64,000 nucleotides of DNA from Trametes villosa (taxonomy: Eukaryota > Basidiomycota > Agaricomycetes > Polyporales > Polyporaceae), in NCBI GenBank assembly GCA_002964805.2, contig PUDQ02000010.1, positions 62,001 to 126,000 on the forward strand, in the 5' to 3' direction. Of the stretch, positions 10,301 through 20,900 are shown piece by piece. Each line of letters opens with the position of its first letter. Within the stretch, counting starts at the first letter, position 1. Position numbers and translations under genes: made by a program. The notes beneath the pieces were generated by a model. It saw only the letters and a program-made list of their open reading frames with translations. It was not told the origin of the DNA and did not search any database.

Positions 10301-13300
10301 CCACGTTGCCTTCAGATGTGTCTCCGTCCTGGGCTTCCACATCGGGCGGTGCATCGGCACCGTCGTCCGGTTGTGTTTGGCGACGCAAAGGATAAGTCTT
10401 GTCTATGTAACGTTCGAACGATGGCCAGTATAGATTGACAAACTTGTCGCTCGTGAAATGGTCCTCGTAGTCCATCAGGTATGAAACAACTTGTTGGGCA
10501 GATAGCTCCTGATTGGATATTATAGAAAAGGCTGTTCGTTGCAGAAGGCGACGGGCGCGCTCGAGATCGTCTGTCGGCATCGATGCGCCTTCTGCTTCCA
10601 GTTTCTTCATTGCGAGTTCCAAAGCCGCGTACGCTACGTGGGCTTTCAAGGGTGTCTTGGTGATGTAATCCGTTATGTAGTAGATCAGCGCTTTCGCGTC
10701 TTCCCCCGAACCAATGAACTGTAAGTCCATGTTGCACCTCAACGCTTCGAGCATCGTCGTATTGTAATTGTTGACCATGCCATTTTGAATGCGCAGAATT
10801 AACTCGCCCGTTTCCTCGTCAAAGGAACTCTCAGGTACGACGTTGTCTTCGTCCAGATCAAATCGGCAGACTCTCGGACCGTCTCCACAGTACTTGTAGC
10901 ACGTCTCCGTGTGCCGGTGCATCTGATTTTTTTGAACGAGCCGGCGGATGTCGTCTGCGCGCTGAGAGCGCACGTCCTCGCTTGTAGCGTCGAGGTCGAA
11001 TCCTCGAACTGTGTCAGGATGGACTTGGCGGGTGTCACGGTGTGGCGCGTCGGCCTCCTCCGACGTTAGGGGGGCAGTCTCCGCGGATTCGAACCCTTCC
11101 GGTATTCCGTTGCTGATGGTGTCTTCTAGAAACTCTAACAATCGCTTGCGAAACTCCTCGGTCGCATCCGCTGTGAGTTTTTCCTGAAGTTCTTTTGGAT
11201 CAAGACCCCCCTCCACCCACACCATCATGTGGCAATGCAGAGTGCCGCGCCCTTGCGCTTCCACACAGCCGTAGTACGCCTTGACGACGCCGAGTATCCC
11301 GCCATCTAGGTCATTCTCCTTGGGGTCGAATCCTAGTATTGTTTTAATGAATGCCTTCATGTACAGATTGAAGAACTTTGCAGCCACCGCTGGATTGCGC
11401 GCTACAAGAATGGACTGTTCCCAAGGATCGGGGACTTCTTCTGGTAAGAGCCTGTCTATGTCTATGTCAGCTCCTCCTAGCAGTTTTACGATAGGATTAT
11501 AGATATCCGCAGGATTAATGGTCAAGTAGAAGCTAGGCATACCATACGTGGTCGTCAAAGCGCGGATCTCATTCCGCATAGCTAGACGGGACGAAGATGA
11601 GCCCGGTACGTTTCTATTGACTAACTGAACTTCTTTCATCAGCTGCACGACCTTTCGCTCTTCAGGATCTGTGGCGCCCAGCATGCCCGTCTCGGCAACA
11701 CGAGCACACACGCGAGCAACCGCTTCGTCGGTGACGGACGCGAAGCGCTCCGCGAACGACCGGAAGTGTTCGCGGCGAACCTTCAAACCTGTGTTCAACA
11801 ACACGGCGCGACGCTGGAGGATATTGAATGCAGTAAACATGAAGCTATGGTGCGTTTGAAATCGTCGGTCTGATAGGGAGAGCAGATGTTTAACATGTCG
11901 ACGCAAAGATATTGCGCGGCGGCGGGACTTGTCTTCACAGCCTCCTACGCCATACGGAAACAAGGTCGGGTACGTCATGGGAAACAAGGCGGGGTTGTAG
12001 AACTCGTTGACCGGCTTTGCCTGGTGAGGAAGCTCGATGTATCCTCCTCCTTTGCACTTAATATGCCTTATAGCGGCTGCGCGAAGTTCGTTCCCCGGGG
12101 CCCGGCCATCTACGTCGGTAATGACCACTTTATGGAACTCCACGTTTTCGCGGCGGATATCGCGTGTGGACGCCTCGTCCACCGCGTCCTCGGACTCGGT
12201 CGCTTCAGCGGCGGCAGCGGCACCTGAAGGGTTGTCATACCTAGAGGTAACGGCAGCAGCGCTCTGCGTGTTCGACAGGTACTGAACTTCATGTGGTAAG
12301 AGGCCATCTTCCGGCAACGAGCGTAGCCTTTCCTCGCTGATTACAACGTCAGCGTACAGCGGATTGTGTGTTTTCAGCCACCGCAGGGCAGCAACGACTT
12401 TTTGCTGTCGCACAACGAGCGGTTTCGCTTTCTTCTCAAGCCATTCACGCGTCGGCTTCCTGGATCCTACGAAAATCACGCATATTGGGGTCAAAATCTC
12501 GTCTATCGTCGGCGGAAGAATAGCGGCGACTTTCTCAGGACGTTGGGGGTGAATGATGACATGTCCTTTCAAGGCGCGCTGCGAGTTCGCCATTACAGGT
12601 GCGTCTTCGTCCTCCTTATCGGTACGTAAATGCACGATGCAGGTCTTCGCACGGCAGCGAGAGATTATCTGTTCCTCAATGAAAGTCAAGCCCGCCAATT
12701 CATCGGGTACAGGCCCAGTGTAAGTCATGTTTGCAAGCGCTAAGGGTGGCATATGCTGAACTCGGAGGCAACGGCAGCACTCAGGACATAGGTGGACGCG
12801 AGTGCTCCCATCGTCGGCCTTTTCCAACCCACCCTCATCTAGCAAAACGCCGCGTTCGATACCGTAGCCGGTCAGATCAGGCAGCGGTAGGGTGGGCGAG
12901 TACTGCAGCACTGACGCAGGACACTGTAGAAGAGCGACGGGTACGTCCGATATGTCAACTATCTCCTGCTGTTTGACCGGGTACGAAGCAGCACAGCTCG
13001 CGCAGGTGAACTGCTTGAGGTTCGCGCTGCCAGTCTCACGCCTAAAAGTGCGCACAAGCCGTTCCTTCACCTCGTCCGAAACCATGCGGGGCCAGTCTTC
13101 ACGCAGAGCTTGCAGATTGGCCTCTTTTTCTTCCTTGGCAGATTCACGTTTTTCACGCCTCGCGCTGCGTTGACCGGATAGGAATTTGCCCTTCTTTAAC
13201 GTACGGATGTACGCCTTCAGTTGCCGACGTAATTGGGACGTGCTTGCCCCACTATCATATTCTTCTCCATGTGCAGTCAGTAGACGGCGGAGTGCTTTGG

Positions 13301-14589
13301 ACCGAAGCTTAGGCGTCAAACGTTCCAAAACTTGGACCTGCAGCTCCACTCGAGAAGATGCCTCGTCGGCACACTCACTTTGCACGGCCCCGCACGCTGG
13401 CGCAATAACGCCGTCCGAACGTCGAGCACATGTGCCGTTCGCGATGTGCGAGTACAATAGGACCTTCAAATGCTCGCGCTGCTCGGTGGGACCGTAGCGA
13501 ATTCCGTGTGCATCAGACAGAGCACGCAGGTCGTCTAATCTCATACCGTCGATACGATTCACGCAGTCCACCACCGTCTCCGCGCTTTCTTCAGGGAGCG
13601 ACCGTATGTACTCGTTCAAATCATGCAGGACGCTGTCGCGGGCCTCCAAAGATGTGACTGGTAAGGGTACATCCACTAGTGCGCAAATAACTCTCAAGAT
13701 CGGTTCACGGACGACTTGCAGACACTCAGTGAGAACCCGTCCAAGGGACTCCCGCAGTGAAAGGGCGTCGGCGTGGTGGCCTGCAACACATTTGCATCCG
13801 AAATGACGGCTCTGTCCCGGTACACACGATCCGGACAAGAAATGACGTAGGAGGGATTTCTGCACCTCGCGGTGATCTGTGCCACACGGCACACCGTGGC
13901 TCTGAGCTTCAGCAAGTAGGAACTGAACATCCGGGCTGACAAACAGCCCGGGAGTCGTATTGCTCGAATCTGCTATGATTCTCTGAATAGCATACGCTAC
14001 ATTGTTAGGCACGTCGTTAAGGACGGCTTGCCAGGCTTCGTTCTGTCTACTTCCCCTGCCTAGGGAGGACGATGATCCCGCTCGATCGTCTGCGAGCGGT
14101 ACTACCGCGTTGTACAACACGTTTTGTACTAAGTCTGACGGTGAAGATCAATTAGCGCGAAGAACTGGGGATTGAAATGAAATACTCACTGTTAACGGTG
14201 CTGCGCTCCCAGCGAATGGTGGGGTGAAACGGATTGGGAGGGACGGCGTCGAGGACGACGTCGTGCGCGACGACAGCGCCGCACGCCTGTACCCAATCGC
14301 GCCCGAGTATGACGTCGTAACGAATAGCGTATCCTACGCGAATCGCATACGTGGAGACGTACCACCCACTAGGTGTTGGGACGACGACCGGGCTGGAGGT
14401 GTTAAAAACCAGCCCGGTCGCCGTGGACGTGGAAGTGCGAGGGATCTTGTGGCTGAGTGCGAAGTGCGTGGATATGACGGAAGTCTCCCGGGCAGGATCT
14501 ATCGATATAGACGCTGCAACGCCGGCAACGCTACCTTGCACGATGACCATGGCGATGGGGGACGAGAAGTGGAGGACGTTGACATCCAT
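7398..14589 (-). CDS. Helitron Rep/helicase with N-terminal retropepsin-like domain (2,378 aa predicted)
   Basis: Exon 14589-14190 joins exon 14134-7398 through a 55-nt intron (GTGAGT donor, CTAAT branch point 16 nt from a CAG acceptor), giving exactly 2,379 codons. The large exon has no ATG at its 5' end, which supports the join. Order: retropepsin-like domain (DPAR in place of DTGA, then YDVILGRDW); three SAP-like helix-turn-helix repeats (at about 13.9, 13.5 and 13.3 kb); a CxxC...CPEC region like DUF6570; the Helitron-like Rep domain with TLHCHMMVW (HUH) and YYITDYITK (two-tyrosine motif); a long acidic linker; then a PIF1-type helicase with GGVGGTGKS (Walker A), LLIDEVSM (Walker B), AGDFAQLPPV and ITAHKAQGQT. 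Rep nicks DNA for rolling-circle transposition and the helicase unwinds it. All core motifs are intact with no stop or frameshift, suggesting recent activity. The protease-like domain is probably non-catalytic. Confidence 0.9.
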
Positions 14590-14645
14590 CGCCCTCCATT
14601 GGCGGATACAGCGAGACGCGCGGAAACCAAACAGGACAAACTCAA

Positions 14646-14673
14646 TGACGTCACAATGATGTCATGGCACGTG
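14646..14673 (-). promoter_or_regulatory. CRE-like palindrome pair and E-box upstream of RepHel
   Basis: A perfect TGACGTCA (14646-14653), a near copy TGATGTCA (14657-14664) and CACGTG (14668-14673) lie within 28 bp, starting 57 bp upstream of the RepHel ATG at 14589. These are consensus sites for bZIP (ATF/CREB) and bHLH factors. The clustering suggests the element's promoter reads host stress or cAMP signalling, which is inference. Confidence 0.5.
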
Positions 14674-14794
14674 ACATTTTTTTTCAAGCGGGGAACCCGC
14701 AAACATTGCAGACCGTGAAGACCCACTACCAAGGTAGCGGGAATAAGTCCTCGTCGTATCATCGTCGCGTCGTTGCGCCCGCGCATACATGTTG

Positions 14795-14851
14795 CAAGGG
14801 GGGGTTTGTGGGATTCCCCCTTGGTACAACGAGTCGGCCCAACGGGCCGAC
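14795..14851. repeat. Two adjacent hairpins
   Basis: CAAGGGGG...CCCCCTTG (14795-14823) and GTCGGCCC-AAC-GGGCCGAC (14833-14851) are 8-bp perfect stems, the second with a 3-nt loop. They lie between the RepHel promoter and FMP46. A Helitron 3' hairpin is expected on the other side of the gene and no CTRR follows, so this is not called as a Helitron end. Confidence 0.6.
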
Positions 14852-14987
14852 GGCCGCGCTCCAGTACGTCATCGCGACTTGCGCCGTCTTGCTCGTGAAA
14901 CGCCACGACCACGACTACGACCACCACCTACTGTTGCTGTCTCGCGCACCTCTTCTACCCTCTTTACCTCCTGATATCTCTGCAGCC

Positions 14988-15568
14988 ATGTTCAAGGCGT
15001 TTACTAGAACAATTGTGAGCTGATCCGCGCATCCTACTGAGCAGCTCATCACTGACCAACTGGGTTCAATACAGCCCGAGATCTCTATATTGTATGGCAT
15101 CTACCTCGTTCTTAAACCATCGTACACCGAGGTTAATAACGCGGCCTTAGCCACAACCCTTCCTCTCCGGCGTCCACGAACGCGCTGAAGCTGCTGCGTT
15201 CCGCTCTCTCCTCCCCGTACCCGCCGTCCAAGTCTTCGGCGCCTCCTCTGAACTACAACTTGGAGGTCATCGAGAACAAACCACCCACTTCCGATCAGCT
15301 CCGGACTATTCTATCCTACCTTCCCTCGAAAGCGCCGTCTGGGCATACCCAGGCGCCCTCCCCCGACGTGCTTTTGTCCGCGCACCCTACAGTGGATAGC
15401 CGCCCTACAGACCCCGACGCTGTTGTCCAGCTTGCCTCGCAGAATCCCAATGCGTTGAAGTGGCCAATTGTGGTGGATTGGAACAACGGAAAGGCCGCCA
15501 TAGGTGACGTCGAGGGTGTCAAGGCTATCCTCGAGGAGCTGCGGAAGAAGCGTGATGGGGACGCCTAA
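14988..15568 (+). CDS. FMP46: FMP46-type mitochondrial thioredoxin-like redox protein (DUF1687), 153 aa
   Basis: Three exons (14988-15014, 15075-15091, 15151-15568) sum to 154 codons, including a 17-nt micro-exon. The sequence starts MFKAFTRTI, continues into PEISIFHNP and has the family signature LEVIENKPPTSDQLRTILSY, ending in a VVDWNNGKAAIG strand and a helical C-terminus. The family is a thioredoxin-fold putative redox protein of mitochondria; the basic, Phe-rich N-terminus fits a targeting segment. The length matches fungal homologues. It is the first ordinary cellular gene to the right of the Helitron and gives an outer bound for the element. Confidence 0.85.
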
Positions 15569-16260
15569 GGTGCGCATCGCCAATCCTTGATCGCGCTCGT
15601 CCTGAAAATCTTATGCTCCCCATGCAGAACAATGTCCGGGACCACCGGGTGGACAGCTTGTATGACTAGGGGACACTGCTTGCGGTGTAATGTGTAAAGT
15701 ACTACGTGTACGTGCTTCACTGCTCTTCAGATGCAGACTATGTACGCACCGCTCTGATATTCAGACCCGGCGCCGGCGCGTGATGTCATAAGGCGTGGGC
15801 CAGTGTAGAGCGTTGGCGGTCACATTCGGCGTGCAACGAACGGATACGTACCACCGGTGGTAGAGTGCCGGGTTATGTAAACGCTCATCTGGGAACCTCT
15901 TTGAGCAGAGTTGTGTTTCTTGGCTCCTCCTGGCTGCGGAGCCGTATGAGCGGTGTCTCATGTTGGCCTCATCAGCAACAGCCAAACGGTACGAAGCCTG
16001 CCGCTATGCGGAGGGCGCGACACTCGTCTTCGACCTTTCTTAAGCATCGAGCCTCGAGGAACTTTGTAGGAAGCAAAAGGAGCGCAGCTGATCACACGTC
16101 GCCAGTACCACGAATGTTGGACTTCCCTCACATCGAGCCCGAGGACGCGGCAGCCTTCATCTACTGGTCCTTGTAGGATTATCCGTTCACGACTCATTCC
16201 TGTTCGCGCGGTGCTGACTAGAATTCTCTATCTAGTGCCCGAGAAGGATTCTGGATAGAA
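15569..16260. other. Intergenic, no supported gene
   Basis: About 690 bp between FMP46 and the DUF6533 gene. An open reading at 15865-16176 has no recognisable domain and no splice-linked partner, so I do not call it. Confidence 0.4.
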
Positions 16261-17923
16261 ATGGGCTGCGTAGGTCAGTCAAAATGTCAAATGGACGCCG
16301 CTTACACGATCCTGACTGCGAGATCGCTCGCTGTAGCTTTGGTCGTTTACGAATATCTGCTCACTATCCAGACGGAGCACGACGTCATCTGGGGCCGTAA
16401 GCCGACAATCCCAACCGTACTCTTCTACATCAACCGGTACGCACTCCTAATGCTTGCTCTGGCTACGGCACTGTGGGCATATGTCCGCTGGGATTCCGAT
16501 ACCGTGAGTAGCATGCCTACCAGTTTACACTGTCGTTATGTGACTGACCATGTCTTGCAGAGGTATGCGTGCGCATTTACTCTAGTGACTTACAAAACCT
16601 GACGTCGGCCCCGAAGCTGCACCGTCCCAGCTGTGATGCAGCTCATTAGCAGCATGCTGATCCAACTTTGTTATACCCGTCAGTGAATAGGGTATAATCG
16701 CGCGGCCGATATTCTGACACGCTTCTCGCCGCAGTATTCACGGCTTTGCGCATACACGCGATCAACCACCACATATGGGTGTGGACGCTTCTCATAACAT
16801 GCCTTGGGCTTTTGGGCGTCCCGCAAGGAGTTGTAAGTTGGTAATTCCTGTCGAAATCACCCCTCGCTCAAGTAAAATGTGTACGCAGGCAGCGATCCTC
16901 GCGTCGCGCCACCTTTATGCGGTTCCGCCTCCTCTAAGTGGGTGCGCCGTCTCACTTGGGGCATATTACGATATCAACGCAGAGGCATGGAAGAGGTTTG
17001 TTTATGTCCAGATGCACGTGTTACATAATGCTAATCATCAGTCTTTCTAGAGGTATGCCAAAGCAAACGCGTCTCACATCTCAGCTGCATAATGAAGGTC
17101 TCTCTTGTAGTGGCCTTGGCCAATGAGGCATGCATGATCACGATGGATGTTGTCGCGCTCGGGATCACCTGGTACCGCACCGCGGGCATCAGGCAGCTGG
17201 CGAGGGATATCCAGATGAACACGTCCCTGACCAGTCTTATGCTAAGAGACGGTGAGTAGTCGATGCAGTCCGCGCTATCCTCGCCTCCGTCGCTGACGCA
17301 ATAATCATCAGGTACTGTATTCCTCTGGTATGTCTCGTGCCTATCGTGCCTTCCAAGTTGCATAGATCCTAACCCAGCGACCAAGTCTCGCCTTGGCACT
17401 GCATGTCATCGTCATCGTGGTCGACATCACGGTACGCTCGCCTCTACACTGCGGGTCCGCCTGACTCAACTTGCCCACAGCGACACAGCCCGCTGGGAAT
17501 CATCACGTGCACGTCAGTAACGATGCCCCGTCCATCTCTGGGTTTTTCTTTTGCGATGCATTGGTACCGAACTGACGCACGTCCCGCAGCTTCATGTCCA
17601 TCATCATGACCCGGTTCATCCTCAACCTGCGAATGCTCGAGCGGGCGGGCCCCGGGTCCAAGTTTTACTCGTTGCATCTCGCGGAATCCGCAAGCCTGCA
17701 CTTTGCAACGCCGATTCTCGACAACATCGGCGCAACCCTCGATATGGACGGCGCGGACGGTGTTGAGCACCGCAACGGAGAGCGACAGCATCGCAGAGCC
17801 GATCGGGAGCTGGTCACACTGCAGGGGTTTAATCGGTCGTGTGAGTTCTTTGCAGGGTGCATGCATTCTGATGCTTACGAGTGTGATGGCTTTGCAGGGT
17901 GGCGAAGAGGTATCTGCTGTTAG
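16261..17923 (+). CDS. DUF6533-type multi-spanning membrane protein
   Basis: The first exon reads SLAVALVVYEYLLT, then GRKPTIPTVLFYINRY, the hallmark of the DUF6533 family of roughly seven-helix agaricomycete membrane proteins. Later exons supply LFTALRIHAINHHIWVW (about 16735-16830), a loop exon (about 16890-16995), ANEACMITMDVVALGITWYR (about 17110-17250), ALHVIVIVVDIT (17396-17433) and a final exon beginning near 17590 with SIIMTRFILNLR. The start is 16261, with an in-frame Met at 16291 closer to the conserved region. At least six introns are needed. The small exon between 16560 and 16735 is uncertain and contains a hairpin. The tail is soluble and low in complexity. The family is large and of unknown function in basidiomycetes. 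Confidence 0.72.
16671..16697. repeat. Short hairpin inside a DUF6533 intron
   Basis: TTATACCC and GGGTATAA form an 8-bp perfect stem around an 11-nt loop. It falls at the donor side of a probable intron and could affect splicing. It may also be chance. Confidence 0.4.
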
Positions 17924-20900
17924 TTAGGATCGTCCGCCTTCTGGGAGGTGATATCCTAGGCATGAAGACTTAATTCTGTTACAAGTATAACTTAATCTTA
18001 TTCCTTCTGTTCTGGACGAAATCGTGCCTGCAATGATGACCTGTGCATACTGCCGTTCAATGTACTTACATGCTTGATTGTTTCTTCCAGATCACCGGGG
18101 TCTACGATTTGCCAAGCTACGTCCCACGCAAAGTCTACAAGACTTCGCAGCGCGCACTCGCCCCCCAACCCCATGATGCCCAGCAATGCGGTCAATCCCC
18201 GGCGCGTTAGCAATCACCCCGCACTGGATGTCAATGCCGGTGGCGACAGCGCCGCTGCGCAGACGCCTTACATCCCGCCCGAAGCGCTTGTCACGATCAG
18301 GACGGAAGAAGTATCGCAAAGATCTCTGGTGAAGCCCCCATCTGCTCGCAGCATGCCTATATCAAACTCACTCTATTGTTCTCAAATTCGTCTTCTAGCG
18401 TCGTGCCCGCCACCCGATCGACTTTTAGCCTTGGGGGCGCCGCATTCAGCCACCAGCAATCGCCGCCTCACGACCACCCGCTATTCCAGTGTGCAGTATG
18501 CGTAGCTAGTCGATAGCCTGTATGGGTCGCCCGGAATTACCGGTTCCTTCGCACAGTCACTCTGGCATGCAGAGCGCCCCTCCAAGAAAGCTATCTAGTG
18601 GACACACAGGCCTCTACTCCGTCGCAATGCGCACCGCATCACCTGTCCTTGGCAATCCGGACAAAGTCCAGCGCAGGGCGTCGCCGCTCCGGTATAGGGT
18701 CGAGGCGCGCGTCCGACCGCGCAGGCTGGCGATGACGGCGACGCTTTCCCTGGCCGTTGCTTGATAGACATATCCCCGTTGATGCGCGCGGCTCAGGGCC
18801 GCATTACCCACAGGCACGACCTGGAGAGCACAAGCCCGCCACCATTCCCCCGCCCGAACGTCGCGCACCGCGGCGCAGACGGGCAGTGCAGGTCCACCCG
18901 TCCCGGGGCGCGGGGGCGCGAGCTTCTCCGTGTGAGCGTTCCTCTACCGTCCTGACTGTGGTTGGTCATGGTGACGTGCTATCACTATCTGTCGCTCACA
19001 GACGGCTAGTCCATCGCGGCGCGCCTTCCCCGCTGGGCCCCAAGCGGGCGCGCCCAGTGCGATCGGATGGGCGGCTCGCCTGCTGTCTGCACCGCTAATC
19101 CACCTTCGCCGGGCGTACACAGACGCCTACACATTTCGTGATCTTCCCTGGGATCCTGCCGCATCGGGTTAGGACGCCTCAGATGTGTAATACCCCACCA
19201 CGTCCGGGGTTTGCACTAGTAGTCTTAGCAAGTATGAAGAAGCGGGGTGGGATCCTGTGCTGCGAGGATTCGTGTACACTGTACGGTGTGCGTACGGTGA
19301 GCAGCGCCGAATCAAGCCATCTCTATCGTGTCGTCGTGCGTTTCCTCGCTCTAATCTCATTGGTACATCCCGCTAGTAGCCCGCCGGAACAATGCTGGCG
19401 ACAAGGAAGTTTGGACGACTCGAAATGATTTCCGGTCCTATCCTGGTATTGCGCGCGCTCAGTACTCCACTCCTTAGCATTTCGGCCGTTCGATAGGGTA
19501 CGTGGCTTCAACCATAGCGAGTCGCTGTGATACACAACATCTTGCACAGGATGTTCGTGGATGGCGCGCTCCCGACACATTCGGTTTGACTGGTAGGCAT
19601 CCAATGTGAGGCCCGGATGTCCGGTACGGCTAGCAGCTGGAGCGAAGACCTCGATCGGAAGCGGAGAAGCTACGACACAGGCACCTGTATACACTCAGGT
19701 AAAATACCACAATGCCTGACCAGAGACGTACTTACCGCCCCGTTTGCTAGACTCGAGAGCAGGCTGCTCCTGAACTGCTCTGCTTACGTGCCCGGCTACT
19801 TCGGCCTATGTCTGACTCAGAACCTGGCTTGTGGGGACCGTCCATAGTGATGTCGATCACTTGGGTCAGGGCTCGGGCTCCTTTCAAGATCCCGCGGACC
19901 TGCGATCGGCGTGGCCTTGCCGATGAGTTTCTCTGCTCCTTTCCGTCGCCGTGCTCCGCGGGCTTGGGGCCCGCTGCTCTGTCTCTGCCTGACAATACCA
20001 GCGACGCGGCGTACATAGTCCGACGATCATGGTGCGTGCCCTCCGCGATCATATTCCCGGGTACAATGCTTGACGATGACCGCCAAGGTATCTGAGAGCG
20101 CCTTGCTGCCTACATTGACAATTCCTAAGGTTTTGTTTACCGCCAGAAGGATTCAGCGGGTCGAGACCTTATGTTCAGGTGATCGAGACACCCTACACGA
20201 CCCCAAGGTGACCTCGCTCACCCTTGTACAGGAATTCGTCGCGCATGCCGACCCCAGCAGCCGCCGTCCACGTAGAGAGGGGTGCCGACCGAACCCGGCT
20301 CTCTCGACCGGCGGTATGTACCAAAAAAACGCCTCCGTGGTCCGCCGGGACGCCACCGCTCGATCGATCAAGCTGTGCGCCCTCGCCCGTCAGCGTGCCC
20401 GCCGGCGCCGAGTCCGGCGTTCTAAGGCTCGGGGTGGCCCATCCGCTTTGTGAGTAACGCCTTCTTACACTGTCCACTGAGGAGGCTGGGGTGGGGCTTG
20501 GCGGTATGCAGCGCTCATCGAGTAAGATGCGGCGTGCTGACTCGGAATGTGCAAGGGGTCGACCGAGTAGCGCTTGCTGCCAGAGGGCCGACCCGGAGCG
20601 GACTGGGGTCGACGGACCACAGTCATGCATCAGCCGTTAATTACCTCCGATATGATGGCGCAACGGAGGGTTCGTAGGACGCTCGCTGCACACTGGGCTG
20701 GTACCCCTCGCAACACGGCGGGGCGCAGGCCAGCCTGCAGCACACGGATGCCGTCCGACCCCTCATGCTAGTGGGCGACTGCAGCAGTGATGTGCGGATC
20801 CAGATGTCGCACTACATTGCGAGGTACACGCCCTGTGCCTGCGCCCACAGATCACCATCCATAATTACACCCAGCACACAGTCTGCAAAAGGGAGCGCGT

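Larger units (their letters stand above)
7398..14673 (-). mobile_element. Autonomous-type Helitron, ends not determined
   Basis: The element is defined by the intact RepHel gene plus its promoter. Helitrons end 5'-TC and CTRR-3', with a short hairpin just before the 3' end, and insert between A and T. For this orientation the 5' end should lie right of 14.6 kb and the 3' end left of 7.4 kb. I could not fix either terminus by eye, so the coordinates mark only the minimum. The neighbouring paralogues at 4623 and 6124 could lie inside the element as cargo or outside it. Confidence 0.6.

Noticed and set aside
11080..11095. Sequence resembling a tRNA T-loop (GATTCGAACCC)
   Set aside because: It lies inside the RepHel coding exon with no matching acceptor, D or anticodon arms.
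14833..14851. Perfect hairpin considered as the Helitron 3' end
   Set aside because: It lies on the 5' side of RepHel and no CTRR follows it on either strand at the usual distance.
17998..18213. Minus-strand frame with DFAWDVAWQIVDPG
   Set aside because: Looks protein-like but is short, and no in-frame neighbouring exon could be joined; left as a possible relic.
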